DNA of 64,000 bases from Micrasema longulum (taxonomy: Eukaryota > Arthropoda > Insecta > Trichoptera > Brachycentridae): contig JAGVSM010004203.1 in assembly GCA_022494885.1 (NCBI GenBank), positions 52,274 through 116,273 on the forward strand. The letters run 5' to 3'. The notes under the pieces were generated by a model, which did not search any database, was not told where the DNA came from, and saw nothing but the letters and a program-made list of their open reading frames with translations. The position numbers and the translations under genes are program-made. Positions 34,540 to 46,138 of the stretch are shown in pieces (positions within the stretch are counted from its first letter, which is position 1; every line of letters starts with the position of its first letter).

Positions 34540-34837
34540 ACCCAAAATATTTTTTTCGGATCCAGGAGTCCAGATCTTGTCTTGAGTTAACAATACGACA
34601 AAGACAGGTCATTGGAGAATTAAGGCCATAGTTTGTTCTATGCTGATCGATGAACAGTACTTCATTGTTTCTCAATCTACGAGTCGGAATATTGAATTTT
34701 ACTTGTCCCAGTAATGATGGAACATCGATTATATCATTTAGTATGCCGAACATATATATGGAGTCAATATTAGTTCTACGTTTTTGTAGACTAGAAATGA
34801 AATTTTGAGGCTTTACTAACAGAATGCATTTAGTCAT
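34540..34837 (-). pseudogene. Jockey-like LINE RT C-terminal tail
   Basis: Minus-strand frame: KRRTNIDSIYMFGILNDIID, PSLLGQVKFNIPTRRLRNNE, HRTNYGLNSPMTCLCRIVNS. This is the end of Jockey-type RTs (R...D...F.IL...ID.P.LL....F.+P.R..R........+T.YG..SP......+.N). Confidence 0.7.
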
Positions 34838-35339
34838 TAAAACAAGTTGCGGGATAATCGCACTAAAGCTTTTTTATTCTTTCAACGCATTACTTTTCTC
34901 ACAATTTTTTAAAAATACATACATAAATCATACATTTGTTTTATGATTATATTTTTCTCTCTATGGCAACATTACGCGGTGACTTTGTGGGCGTTTTTTC
35001 GGACACAGTCCTTTGTTTTAAATATGATTTTAAGCTCCTTCTGGACTATTCTTAATTTTATGGCTTTAGTTTATTGTAAAAAATACCATTTAACAAAGAT
35101 TGGCGCAAATCCCAATAATTTCAAAACGCTGTCATCACATGTAATCATTTATTGTAAAATATCACCATGGGAAATCGACGCGGCTTTTATTTAGCTCGAA
35201 AAATACCGACGTCATGTAAATAAAAGGCGTAACTCCAAAATACTGTCGTTACATGGGAAAAGGGCTTAAGTTTAAGACTATAATTTATTACAAAATGTTA
35301 CCGCCATTGATGTATATAGAACTAGTCAGAAATACTTTT

Positions 35340-35560
35340 AATTTAACTATGTTTTGAGTCTGTCTAAATGCTTGTAGACAAAGACTGGATTCCACCCTCT
35401 AGGGAGTTATTAAGATAAACATAGAGATCATTTAAGAGAAGAAAATATGGTAGTCTAGGAATTAACAGGGCATATAACTTGTCATTGGTTGATTTAGAGG
35501 GCCACTTTACATAATGTGTAACATTTAAAATTTCTTCACAAAAAATAAACATTAATAATA
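35340..35560 (-). repeat. MITE-like repeat S, reverse
   Basis: tgttttgagtctgtctaaat, cttgtcattggttgatttag and gggccactttacataatgtg match the reverse orientation. Confidence 0.65.
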
Positions 35561-35609
35561 TAACATAAAACATTACTTTCGATCTCAATAAAATATGGTA
35601 AGCTGGAAA

Positions 35610-36168
35610 TAATTGATTATAAGAAGAATTCGCCTATGGTAGGCAGAGATAATGGACCGCCAAACACATTTTTAGATTTTTCCACATTTATACATCTTGT
35701 CATACGTGCCCTTCGGTTCTGCCTGCTTTTGACAAGACCAGACTTAAGATTTTGGTTTATCTGATCATGTCTCGTCTGCTTTGGTCGTCCTCCTCTCACG
35801 TTGCCGTTCATTTTCGCCATATATACTTTTATTACCATTCTTTCGTCATTCATTCGTTCTACATGAGCAAACCATCTCAGAGACCCTTTCTTAAACTTAT
35901 CATTTATACCTGACTCAGATTTACACCCTCGCCTGATTTCATTATTCGTATCCCTGTCATACACTGATTTCCCACACATTTGTCTAAGAGATCGCATATC
36001 GACCGCGTTTACTCGGCTTTTATCCTTCCCTTGCCAGTTCCATGTTTCACTTGGGACTAAAACTCCGCTGTGCACTGCCAGTTTAGCTTCGATTGACCTA
36101 TTTTTATTATCAATTACTGTGCTCAGTGCGTCGTTCATTTTGCTGTCCGCACTCTGCTTAGGATACAT
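35610..36168 (-). pseudogene. RTE-like LINE fragment, family A copy 4
   Basis: 183-codon minus-strand frame: SIEAKLAVHSGVLVPSETWN, MRSLRQMCGKSVYDRDTNNE, GSLRWFAHVERMNDERMVIK, RGGRPKQTRHDQINQNL, NRRARMTRCINVEKSKNVFG. Open through its whole length, so younger or less decayed than other family A copies, but without RT or endonuclease. It sits 130 nt from the Lgr3 hinge exon, same strand. Confidence 0.85.
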
Positions 36169-36300
36169 ACATAATATTATAATATGCTATCATGCCACAT
36201 GAATTGACAAGTTGTTTGAAAAAATAGTCTCAAATAAAATGAACATCAGGAAAAGCGTGGCAGGTTTGAGGAACAGAAGTAAAAGTTGATAGAATCTCAC

Positions 36301-36440
36301 CGTCAGAGTTGGGTTTGCAGTGGCGAACTTTCGGTACCAAGGAGCAGTACGAAAACTTTTTGAAGTAGACGTATTTTAGTTTCGTCATCGTGTCGAACAA
36401 CTTGAAGTTTATATTTGCCCCTTCAATATTATCCAGACGG
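36301..36440 (-). CDS. Lgr3: Lgr3-like receptor, LRR cap and hinge exon
   Basis: 140-nt exon, acceptor gtatatttcag, donor gtgaga. It begins RLDNIEGANINFKLFDTMTK and continues into YFKKFSYCSLVPKVRHCKPN then SDG. The YC...C..N.DG hinge, linking the LRR domain to TM1, is the signature of type-C LGRs (relaxin receptors and insect Lgr3/Lgr4) and differs from the hinges of FSH/TSH-type and LGR4-6-type receptors. The exon ends in phase 1; the g joins gt of the next exon to make the conserved Gly. Residue similarity to vertebrate relaxin receptors is plain here. Confidence 0.93.
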
Positions 36441-36639
36441 CTGAAATATACAAGTAATTATTTAACAAAAAATAATTAGTTAAGTACAAGGCTAAAACAG
36501 ACATTTTAAGATCACAAATTCTGTGTGACTATTTGACAGTACATAATGAGGAATTTCATTGGTTTTAAAAAAAAATTGAAATTAAAATTTGTATGTATCA
36601 TATTATCATTGCTATGATTTTTTTAACTTTTGTAATTTC

Positions 36640-37625
36640 AAAATTACTCCGGCCTCGACGTCACGAATTCTCGCCCGTGAGTTTTGCTGACGTGTAAAAG
36701 TAGAGCTTCGTAGTGTAAAATACACTAAAGGATTTGTTCTGCGTACTGCCAGGGTTTTTGAAAATACCCGTGTACTGAGAACTCTTTACAACTTCTTGGT
36801 GCGAAGTAGACTCGAGAGTGGCTCGATGATTTGGGGGCCACATCAACTGAAGTACTCTCTTATGATAGAGAAAATCCAAAAGAAGTTTCTGAGATATCTC
36901 TACATGCGAGAGTGCGGATATTATCCTTGGCTCTACCCGACTGCGTTTTTCTAGGGAAAGCTTGGCTACAACAGTTTAGAGACTAGAAGGAATGTGTATT
37001 TGATTACACATTTTTATCGATTTTTACGTGGTGTGATCGATAATTCTGAGATTATGGTGAGCATTGGTTTGTATGTTCCTAATAATTACCTAAGACAGCG
37101 TTGGCATAGATTGTTTCATATTCTGATATACAGGACCAACCTGCCGACAGTTACGCCTGTTGGAAGGGCTACAGCTATGCTGAACAACATTGCTCTGGAT
37201 GTTGATCTGTTCCATGTATTCGAAAGGGTTTTACCGAGAAGGATTCTCCTACTACTTTCACAAGAGTGATTTATTTTTCATTGTTTAACTTTTTTTTTCC
37301 TTTTATAATATGTAAGTCTTGTATTTAAGCTTGTAATATGTGTGTTATTTTTAAAGAATTTAACTATATTGTAAAGAGTAAGTGAGACAATTAATACAGG
37401 ACCAACCTGCCAACGGTTACGCTTGTTGGAAGGGCTACCGCTATGCTGAACAACATCGCTCTGGATGTTGATCTGTTCCATGTACCCGAAGGGGTTTTCC
37501 GGTAACAGGATTCTCCTACTATTTTGACAAGAGTCTCTTTATGTATTTTTTGTATTTTTATAATATATACGTTTTAAATTTTAAATTTTAAATTTGTTAT
37601 GCATATATTATTTGAAATAAATAAA
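36640..37625 (+). pseudogene. LINE RT C-terminal domain with partial tandem duplication
   Basis: From 36700: TLYNFLVRSRLESGSMIWGP, EKIQKKFLRYLYMRECGYYP, then (past a stop) NVYLITHFYRFLRGVIDNSE, RTNLPTVTPVGRATAMLNNI and DVDLFHVFERVLPRRILLLL. RT thumb and C-terminus of a Jockey/R1-like element. The last 130 nt are repeated at 37395-37520 (acaggaccaacctgccaacg...). AT tail to 37625. Confidence 0.7.
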
Positions 37626-37639
37626 TTAAATTGAATAAA

Positions 37640-37870
37640 CGTCGATAAAAATGAATACCGATAACCGAAAATCTATCACAACAAATGACGCTGTAATTGA
37701 TTGGTTGATTCCAAAGAATTTGTGATGTAATTCAAAGTACCTAATTCGTTTTTATTTAAACCATTTTTAATATTTTTTTCAAACAATTTCGATAAATTTC
37801 GCCGTATAATTAAATGCTCTAATTTGTATCGCGTGTAGGAAATCCTTTTTTGTCTCCAATTTCCCGTATT
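37640..37870. repeat. Interspersed repeat with cgccgtataattaaatgctc end
   Basis: cgaaaatctatcacaacaaa, gatgtaattcaaagta and cgccgtataattaaatgctc recur at 60.34-60.56 kb in the same order; related pieces with gtgacgtca and cggaaatctatcacaac at 2.47 kb, 36.65 kb and 63.66-63.85 kb. Confidence 0.6.
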
Positions 37871-37878
37871 ATTTTTTT

Positions 37879-38100
37879 TCAGCCTCGTTCACTACCCTGC
37901 TGGATAGGGGCCTCTTCCAAACGTCTCAATTCCTTCCTATCACCCGCTTTTATCATCCATGTTTTACCGGCTATCGAGGCAACGCCATCGACCCATCTTG
38001 TGGCCTTCCAACACTTCGTCTGTTTGCCCATAGTCTCCACTTTATTATTCTGGGTGTCCCCTGCCATCAATATTCCCAATCGCGCCACTCCTACAAACAC
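37879..38100 (-). pseudogene. LINE RT C-terminal tail
   Basis: Minus-strand frame GKQTKCWKATRWVDGVASIA then GKTWMIKAGDRKELRRLEEA resembles the terminal R.RW.DDI...AG..WM..A.DR..WR.L.EA of insect LINE polyproteins. Confidence 0.65.
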
Positions 38101-38400
38101 TTTATTTGCTGTGGGAAATTACAAAACCAACACTAGCTTCTTTTCACCAATACCAAGAATGCTTAAGCTTTACAATGAAGTGTCCAAAGACAGCTCGATT
38201 GATGTATTCCTACAGCAAAGAGAGTTATTCAAAAGATAAATAATTAGCTCAATTTTTGAGAGATGAAACTTACCGACAGGGTAATAATGTTTTGTCACGA
38301 GATAATATTAAGTTCTTTATATATTTTCTTATATAAGCAACAGCTTACAATATGTAACTTATGTTGTTTTGATCTTGTTTTTTTTATTTATGAATTAAAT
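38101..38400 (+). pseudogene. Jockey-like LINE RT C-terminal tail
   Basis: In the opposite direction to its neighbour: KTNTSFFSPIPRMLKLYNEV, VFLQQRELFKR, stop at 38237; RT end (T.T...SP..R....YN......D.F......FK+) and AT-rich tail. Confidence 0.6.
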
Positions 38401-38529
38401 TAACTTTTTAAATACTTGTTTATATACCAAAGGTTTATAAATAAGTTGATTAGATTTGTTTAAATGTATAAAAAAAAAACACTTATTATTTTAAATAGGT
38501 GCGAAGGTTTTCACGGTCAATGTTATCAA

Positions 38530-38888
38530 TATTATGTATCTTTTTTGGGTGATACCGTGTATGTTGGATTTGATCCGACGTTTCGGCTACCATTGCAGGA
38601 GCCATCTTCAACATGGTTCCCAGCACTACATATGACAAAAACGAATAGAAATGTGCCTACTGCCGGCTGCGACACAGTACAAATTACTAGTACATAAACA
38701 TAATTATTCTTTCCTACAAAACTGGAAATGTGCCTACTGCTGACTGTGACACGGTACAAATTACTAGTACATAAACACATACATTTATCTATAAAGCACA
38801 CAGTTTTCCCTGAAGATGGCTCCTGCAATGGTAGCCGAAACGTCGGATCAAATCCAACATACACGGTATCACCCAAAAAAGATACATA
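38530..38888. mobile_element. Foldback element whose arms carry the hairpin motif
   Basis: tttgggtgataccgtgtatg / ttggatttgatccgacgttt at the left is inverted almost perfectly at the right end (aaacgtcggatcaaatccaa). Arms are about 75 nt. In the right arm (38810-38846) ctgaagat, ggct, loop, agcc, gaaacgtcgg forms the motif; the left arm holds it in reverse. Between the arms the block acagtacaaattactagtac is duplicated. Confidence 0.8.
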
Positions 38889-39002
38889 ATACTTATTATT
38901 TTAATCGAATCGATTATTGATTCATCTTTTTTTTGACAATTATTCGTCAACTTTATTTCGAAATTACTAATGTATTTAATTAACAATAATTAATTACGAA
39001 TT

Positions 39003-39262
39003 TGTCGGCCTCTTGGTGTAATGGTCAGCGTGTTAGTCTGCCATGCAGAGGTCTCAGGTTCGATTTCCGACATGGTTGATATGAAATATTTATTTAAAAG
39101 GGTATTTTCACACTAAAATATTTTATAGTCTCTGGATTGGTACCCGAAGCGTAAGACTGGTCATCTTACCTTTATGTAACAAAAATGATCAAGAAACGCT
39201 GCGATTGGTGTACCAATGCAGAGTCCTATGCAACATTAGGTGCGGAAAGGGAATGACGATGA
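39003..39262 (+). repeat. tRNA-derived SINE, family T
   Basis: tcggcctcttggtgtaatgg, catgcagaggtctcaggttc, gatttccgacatggttgata, body and ggtgcggaaagggaatgacg end. In the 3.3-kb Lgr3 intron, opposite strand. Confidence 0.85.
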
Positions 39263-39304
39263 TACAAATTTAACACGGGCAACGACCTTAAAAGCCTTAA
39301 ACAT

Positions 39305-39440
39305 ATTGATGGTGGCCTCTGTGGTATAATGCCCAAGACGCCTGACTCACACATGGAAGGTTCGGGGTTCGATTCCCCGTGAGAACACGAAAAAAGTCAT
39401 TTTTGTCAAGCCTGGGTATTACAAATATAAATTCACAGTG
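39305..39440 (+). repeat. tRNA-derived SINE, family V
   Basis: atggtggcctctgtggtata, gacgcctgactcacacatgg, intact B box ggttcgattcc within gttcggggttcgattccccg, then tgtcaagcctgggtatt. Directly follows a SINE-T copy. Confidence 0.75.
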
Positions 39441-39724
39441 AAAATTACAACTTGAGCATTCTTACAAATGTATTTGAAGTGAATGAACTTTACCATAATA
39501 TTAATAATTATTTCTCTTGGAAATTGGACAAATTACCATATTCGATAAAATTTGCTAATCCTTTTGTAATCGCTTGAATACAAACGGCGTAGATCAAATA
39601 GCTAAAATAAATTTCCAATCAAATTGAAACCTTTTTAAATTGACACGAATTTCCAACCATCCCAAACCTTTTTCAAACACAAACAGAAGAGGATCAGTTT
39701 TTGATATATTTATAAAACACTTAC

Positions 39725-39793
39725 AGTGACTTTAGATTGTTTTGCGAAGCCAAAAGGTTCTTTGTCACCACAAGTGGGTTATATCCAATGGAC
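39725..39793 (-). CDS. Lgr3: Lgr3-like receptor, last canonical LRR exon
   Basis: 69-nt phase-2 exon (23 residues, one shorter than the other LRR exons). It encodes SIGYNPLVVTKNLLASQNNL then KSL. Acceptor ctcttttcag, donor gtaagt. It leads straight into the hinge exon. A TIR-bearing transposon starts only about 50 nt upstream of the acceptor. Confidence 0.9.
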
Positions 39794-39844
39794 CTGAAAA
39801 GAGAAATGACAAATAAATACAACAGAAAATGGATGAGTACATTT

Positions 39845-40572
39845 GAAGGGTAGGCGGAAGAAACATGCGTAGTCATGAAACCAATATTTCGAGAAAAACA
39901 TTTTTTTAGTTTCAAAACCGTTTTAAACATTATCGATGAATGAAGTGCTTATCTTTTTTTTGCATATTTGTAATTTATTAACATTTTTGAATGACTCTAA
40001 ATAAAAAGTCGTTAAAATTATCAGCAAACCAGAGTATTATGCAGATTAATATAAACATAAACCATATTGTAGAGAATTTATACGCGGAGGAAACCTCCAA
40101 AATCAATGTAATTTTAAACTAAGTGACATTTAAAAAAAAAAAAATTGGGTTCAGAGTTAATTTTCGTCAAGTGTCCGGACAATATGAACGATATTAATAA
40201 CAAAATTTGAATATGGCAAAGTTATTATTTTGCCCTTCAGCTGAGTCACAGATGATGTTTAACTCACGAACAGAATGACAGTAATATGCATTTTTCAACA
40301 CGCACTGTTGAGATCCGCCTGATCAGCGACTGACTACGCTTGTTTCTTAAAATTATGCGCGAATTTCGAATATTTATTTTTCATATCAAACTGACTGCTC
40401 GCGTTTCTTCAGCTTTACCCAGAATTTTTAATATGTTTTGCCAATGATTGGGCGTATACTACGCTATATTTTGATAGGACACACGGGTGCGTACTGTAAA
40501 TACCTACAACTTAGCATATTTAACTCAAATCTGTAAAAATCATGACTCCGCATGTTTCTTCCGCCCACCCTT
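39845..40572. mobile_element. Non-autonomous TIR transposon
   Basis: ggcggaagaaacatgcg (39853) and cgcatgtttcttccgcc (40549) are exact inverted repeats within longer ends (tgaagggtagg... / ...cccacccttca). About 730 nt, no transposase frame. Lies in the long Lgr3 intron 50 nt from an LRR exon. Confidence 0.8.
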
Positions 40573-40829
40573 CATTTAAAGATAGTATATCAACAGAGAT
40601 GGATTTTTTTTTTTTAAAAACCATATAAGTCTAGATTTTTTTGTTTGGATATGATATATCACGAGTCTACATAGGATACAAGACTTGATATATCTCTCAT
40701 ATTTATTTAAATTATGAAATTGTATTTTTTGTAATCTTCAAATGAACATTTTCACACCGAATAAAATCGCAGGATTTTTATGGAAAACTGACACGTATTT
40801 AAAAAGTCCATTTTTTATTTTTTTAATTT

Positions 40830-41290
40830 GAAAAATTATTTATTAATCCTTACGGATTATTATTACATTAATTTTTAAAAAAATAGTATATTATCTTTTA
40901 TTCGTACTCTGTTAGTGATAATAATATTTTTAACATCTTTTGAAAAGTTTGTCAAAGTCTTTCGTTTAGTTTTCGGTAGTTTATTGTAAAATTTAAAGTC
41001 TCTGGTTTATTAGTCTTGACTGTCCTTGTCTCGTTTTAGAAGGTCGTACATGATATTTTTCTGATATTCTCGTATTGTGTCCATGTTTACTACAATTTTT
41101 TTCAAGTTTTAGTTCTTCGTCCGCAATTACATCAGTGACTAATTTATGGATACATTGTATAATTCTAATTCAAAGAGTTTGGTTATATTTAATTGCTTAG
41201 TTTGTTTAAAGAGCTCTCTAGTTGCTGTTGGATAGGGAAGGTCATACGCTAACTTTAATATTTTATTTTACTCCCTCAGAGACGTGAAAA
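40830..41290 (-). pseudogene. LINE RT C-terminal tail, family E copy 1
   Basis: Minus strand is a decayed copy of the 52.9-kb fragment: shared text includes agactaataaaccagagact, gacaaggacagtcaagacta, agaatatcagaaaaatat and the end ccgtaaggat. Frame broken. Confidence 0.65.
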
Positions 41291-41689
41291 ATGTCGATGT
41301 CCAAAGTGATATTGTTCAACATAGAGATAGCCCTTTCAACAGGCATAACCATTGGCATTTACTTATTTTGTGCTACTTGTGGCTTGACAGATAATATTTT
41401 GACAGTGATAATGGCCATCTGTTTAAGACATGTTTGAAAATATGAAAGCCAAGCTAAATAACGTGGAAAACATTTTACAGTTGTTCAGAAAATTTCGAGA
41501 GGATTTTTTATTCACCTGCCGTAGAAAAAAATATTTCAAACATATTTATATAAATTAAAATTACTTTATTTTACTTACTTTATTTTGCTTACTTACTTTA
41601 CTTTATGCTCACATACCTACCTGAACCATTATTAAAATAATTCTGTAGCCTTTTATTATTTTTATTATTTTTCTTATCTTTTCTTCTAC

Positions 41690-41701
41690 TATTATTTATG
41701 G

Positions 41702-41734
<33 letters not shown>

Positions 41735-41885
41735 AATCTGTGTGGATTTAAGTATGAATATGTATTATTTTATTTATATTTTTTAGACAACATAAGTGAC
41801 ACGGGCTGTGCCCAGTGAGATATTCATATAAAAATAAGTATTATGTATTACGTGAAGTAAAAAAAAACATATTTATATCCAGTAG
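41690..41885 (+). repeat. (TA)n and LINE 3' end, type D
   Basis: tatatatatatata at 41715, then gacacgggctgtgcccagtg / agatattcatataaaaa, matching the LINE end at 18.34 kb. Confidence 0.55.
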
Positions 41886-41929
41886 TACATGGGGTACTGC
41901 ATTAATACTCTAAAGAATAGAATTTTTTT

Positions 41930-42178
41930 GTATCTTCTCGTGGTGTGATGGTCAGCGAGTTTGCCTACCATGCAAGAAGTCTCGGGCTCGATTCCCGAGA
42001 TGGTTGATATTGATTTTAAAATGTGTTTTTACAGTATAATATTTCATAGTTCCAGGACTGACACCTGAAGCGTAAGACTGATCATCTTACCTTCATGTAA
42101 CAAAAACGAACAAAGTACGCTGCTATTAGTGTACCTATGCAGTCCTATGCACCATTAGGTGTGGAAAGGGGAATGAAT
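41930..42178 (+). repeat. tRNA-derived SINE, family T
   Basis: ttctcgtggtgtgatggtca, atgcaagaagtctcgggctc, gattcccgagatggttgata; tail ccattaggtgtggaaagggg. Confidence 0.8.
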
Positions 42179-42214
42179 TTCAATTAAATTTAATAACAAT
42201 TATAAAATAAAATT

Positions 42215-42570
42215 ATATTTAAATTTGTTTCAACAGAGGACCTTTTTGAGACGGAAATATGGAAGTCTAGGCATTTACAGGGCTTATGATCTGTCATTGG
42301 TAGGTTTAAGTGGCCACTTTACACACTGTGTAACATTCACCATTCTGCCCATGTTTGAACATCCACATTTCCTCAACTCTTCCATTTGTTGACTTTTGTG
42401 AAGTAAAAGAGCTGAAACCTTTATCACGTGGGTTAGATTCATCCGGCTGAACCAAATCACCTACTAGGCAACGCTTTATGAAATTTAAATATAAATAACT
42501 CCCTAGGGAGGAAATCCAGCCAGTCTGCAAGCATTTGGAGATACTAAAACATTGTTGAATTAACTACCTG
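42215..42570 (-). repeat. MITE-like repeat S, reverse
   Basis: tggaagtctaggcatttaca, cttatgatctgtcattggta, accattctgcccatgtttga, ttagattcatccggctgaac, cacctactaggcaacgc; the terminal gcaagcatttggagatacta follows inverted, giving a closed TIR-type copy. Confidence 0.75.
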
Positions 42571-43024
42571 GTAAAAGAAGAAGTATTAAAATTGGAAAAC
42601 TGTTTTCTTTCCAATTTTTTTGATTTATAAATTTATAAGATACAATTATATTATAAATACATATCATAAAGTCCAATTAGAGGCTTCCACAAAATATTGT
42701 TATTGTAAATGTTGTCACATAAAAATTATACATAACATAAAATAACTATTCACACAAAACTTATAAAATTACTGAAAATGTAAATGTTATACATTTTTAA
42801 AAACATATCTACTTTTAAATATTGGTCACACAATTGCACATTTTAATATAAATTACAAATATAGTTGACCATACAGTGTACATTTATAATGTGGCTACAT
42901 ACAGAACTGCACATAATCTGTATAATATAGGCTGCGGATTCAAGGCGCAACATCAAAACTTGAATTATTTTTGGAAATTTCATTTTTAAAGGAAGTTAAA
43001 GACATGTTATTAATATCAATACAA

Positions 43025-43240
43025 TTTAATTATTGTTCTGATATTCTCGTATTGTGTTCCATGTTTGCTACATTTTTTCTCAAGTTTTAATTATTTGTCT
43101 ACAATTACATCAGTGGCTAAATTTATGAATAAATTCAACAAGAATAAGTCTCATTGAATTGTTTCGTTATTTAAAGAGTTCTTCAGTTGTTGCTAGATAA
43201 GGCAGGATAATATACTATCTTTAATATTTTATTTTTCAAT
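43025..43240 (-). pseudogene. LINE RT C-terminal tail, family E copy 2
   Basis: ttctgatattctcgtattgt (minus: acaatacgagaatatcagaa) and acaattacatcagtggctaa match the 41.0- and 52.9-kb copies. Confidence 0.6.
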
Positions 43241-43269
43241 AGTTTTAGTTTTTTTATGTCATTTTGGTT

Positions 43270-43715
43270 TCCGGGCCTCGATTATGAACGCTATCTTCAT
43301 CTGTACATATCGAGACGGTATACTTAACTTCTATACTATATGTATTTACCTCGGTATGTTCTACCTACTTGTCGTCTTGACATCATATGATCGAATCCAA
43401 CCAATGAATAACCCCAACAATTTATTCCGCTATCCTTACTTCATTAAAATCAAAAATAGTTCTCATTTATATTTTAAATAGGCTTCTGTGATAAAAAGTG
43501 CTCACTTCAAAGCAATCATAAACTTCAATAAATCCCAATTCAAGCCAAAAATGTTTGCTTGAACATGATTTTTATATGACTTTTGAAAATTACCAAGACA
43601 GTACGCTTGGCGATCGTCTGTATTTATCCACCGATTGAAAGCTGGCTCCTTTAACGTTTCGATACGTGCACTCGGAAAGATAGTAAAACAGAAGAAAAAA
43701 ATATAATAACTAATT
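43270..43715. repeat. Interspersed repeat F, copy 1
   Basis: Uninterrupted copy of a 440-nt repeat: gggcctcgattatgaacgct, tcttgacatcatatgatcga, ataggcttctgtgataaaaa, tatttatccaccgattgaaa, tttaacgtttcgatacgtgc. Pairs with 47360-48365, which is interrupted. Confidence 0.75.
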
Positions 43716-43954
43716 TGCGATATGTGATAATTTCTTTTATATTAATCACCGTTTTCATATATTTTTTACATTGCGTTGTATTAGACAAAGATTATATCCA
43801 AACTATTACGTAGACTTTGAGTAATAGTTTTGATTTAAGTTAATTTATATACAAATACGTTTATTTCTATTTTTATATATCTTTAGCTTTTCAATTATTA
43901 TTTTTTCAATTGAATATGTTCTGTAACTTGAATTATACAAATACAACTTTTATT

Positions 43955-44035
43955 TTATTGGTTGGTTGGAAGAAATTGCCATTTGGCAATAAGCCCGCCA
44001 ATGTACAAATAACATTATGTACAAAAGTTAAATAA
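43955..44035 (+). repeat. LINE 3' end of a type I associate with Lepidoptera
   Basis: ggttggttggaagaaattgc / catttggcaataagcccgcc / aatgtacaaataac is a 3' untranslated block I associate with lepidopteran LINEs (ggaagagatcgc...gcgataagaccgcc type). A piece recurs at 46.53 kb (ggcaataaacccgccaagta). Confidence 0.5.
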
Positions 44036-44489
44036 ATAAACTTTACATACAACAAAAAAACTGGGCCAACTGTTTGTGACACCTGATTTTTATAATCCGA
44101 ATCATTTCTATTAAACTTATATGTTATTCTTATTTATATATTATGTAGGTGCATATAATATGCATTTGTCTGTTCGTTTTGAATCAACGTTCGCGTATTG
44201 TCAAACCTTATTTTATTGTTGTCATTATTTCGTATTTACTGCATTTTGTGGTTACCTACTGTATTGTATAGGACTCGTCGCACATTATTCATTCGATGTG
44301 TATCAGTTAAATTTTAAAATAAAATGCTTTTTTTTTCAGTATACGGTTTTGAAATTTAACATTCTTAAAAAAAAAAAAGCATTTTATATCATTTCGTCAT
44401 TTGAATTTTAACAAAAAGGTTTCTAACTTTTTACTAAGCTCTTTATTGTACCATTTTTAATACAATTTACAAGTTTTAAACAATTATTT

Positions 44490-44780
44490 TTTTCATACTT
44501 ACGCACCCACACACACGCACCCTCTCCCTCATTCATTCCCACACGCACATGTATCCTCTCCCTCATTCATTCACGCATACACACATTCACATACACATGA
44601 ATACAAACGCCACACAAATACAATTACTAAACTTCTTTTCTTATATATTATGTGTCATTATATTTACAGTGGATTTTTTTAATTGGCTTTAAAATTGTTA
44701 AGATTTTTCTAATTATTTTTTTTATGTAATAGCTGTAAAAATCCCAAATAAAATAAAATAAAATAAAATAAATAAAACAT
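44490..44780 (+). repeat. CA-rich minisatellite and (AAAAT)n
   Basis: cacacgcaccctctccctca / ttcattc is repeated once (44513 and 44546), followed by a 3' AT tail with (aaaat)n at 44748, resembling the end of a LINE. Confidence 0.5.
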
Positions 44781-44959
44781 AATGTACCTAACGCCATTGC
44801 TAAAAGATAATTAATGAATGTATTATATTGGTATATGTACGAGTGTGTATGAAAATAAACCTGTTTTCAAAAATGTGTCCGGCGGAAAAGTTCAAAGCCT
44901 TAGCGGGTAACAAAAATTACAATTTGTTACCAAACATAATTAATAAACGCTATTCTGCA

Positions 44960-45085
44960 GCACTGAAAGTACAAAACAGCCAATGGTAGATCATAAGCCC
45001 CGTAAATGCATAGACCTCCATATTCCCTTCACAAAAATGTTTACGATCTCTGCTGCGATAAATTTCGATCAAAACTCAAACTAGA
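44960..45085 (+). repeat. MITE-like repeat S, fragment
   Basis: cagccaatggtagatcataa, gacctccatattcccttcac, gctgcgataaatttcgatc. Confidence 0.6.
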
Positions 45086-45219
45086 ACTTAAAGGATTATG
45101 AATTAAATCTGTTTCCACGTGCAGTACTATTACGCATTTAACCCGCACCCGTAATGCTTCTTTTTCAATTTAATACCGAAGGATTTATTCGCCATTTCCA
45201 GCCTGTGCACTTGGTAGAA

Positions 45220-45700
45220 AAATTAGTGACGGGCATACCCGAATAACAAAATCAATCAAACCAAATTATTATTTAATTAAAATCTATAACCTACTCCCAC
45301 TATATTTTAAAACAATTAGTAAAGAGAAAATGTTTGAAAAGGCTATACAAAAATGGATAGTGGAGCTAGGTAGAAGTAAAATGGATTGTCTCATTCGCCC
45401 AAACCAATATTGAATCTACTACTGCACAAGTGTATAGCTTTTGTTAGGTTTTTGTTATTTTCATTGTGCGTTTTTTAATATAAATAATATAGATGTACAT
45501 ACTAGTTTTTAAAACAGTCTGAATATTTTGTTAATTATGTCTGTTTATTAAGCTAGTCTTCTTTGTTTATTCTCAAATGTAAAAACATTTCAAAAAAGCA
45601 TATTGTTAAGTGTCCTCGGCACGGGTAACCCTTAGTGAGTTCATATTATTTTTATCATTGTTTATGGTTTGTGTATATGAATAAATAAAACAGTAAAAAA
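45220..45700 (+). pseudogene. LINE RT C-terminal tail, 3' end type D
   Basis: TKSIKPNYYLIKIYNLLPLY then FKTISKEKMFEKAIQKWI to a stop near 45413; 3' end with ctcggcacgggtaaccctta and aataaataaaac. Confidence 0.5.
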
Positions 45701-45909
45701 ATAAAAATCTAATATTTCATAAAAAAAGTATTCGTTGAGATAACCGGTTATTAAACAATTATATTTTATCTGTGTCCGGGCGGATTAAGATTATAGTTCT
45801 GTGTATAAAATAAAACAGAACCCTGGACGAGTGCTTACGACTCGATGGTTATTTTCAGGTAAAAATTCTGAAATAGGAAATCGAATAGAGAAAAGTCCTT
45901 ATAATATTA

Positions 45910-46138
45910 CAGTGGTTGGCACGCTCTCCTGTCATGCTTGAGGTTCCAAGTTTAATTCTTGGCATGGTTGACATTGAATATTGATTAAACTGCAATATTT
46001 AACGTGCCTGGACCAGCACCTAAAGCGTAAAGCTGTTTACTTGACCTTCAGGTAACAGACGATTGATATACGCTGCATTTAGTGTAAAAATACAGTATCC
46101 TATGCACCACAGGGTTTCACACAGGGGTATGATGATGA
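45910..46138 (+). repeat. tRNA-derived SINE, family T (diverged)
   Basis: cagtggttggcacgctctcc, aagtttaattcttggcatgg, body ctgcaatatttaacgtgcct, tail cctatgcaccacagggtt. Confidence 0.65.

Noticed and set aside
39320..39385. tRNA gene
   Set aside because: The B box is intact but the acceptor and anticodon arms do not fold; it is the head of SINE family V.
41700..41740. (TA)n as a possible functional element
   Set aside because: Simple microsatellite beside a LINE tail; nothing more to support.
44121..44411. 96-codon plus-strand open frame
   Set aside because: Phe/Tyr/Cys-rich translation typical of AT-rich noncoding DNA; ends in poly-A; no homologous motif seen.
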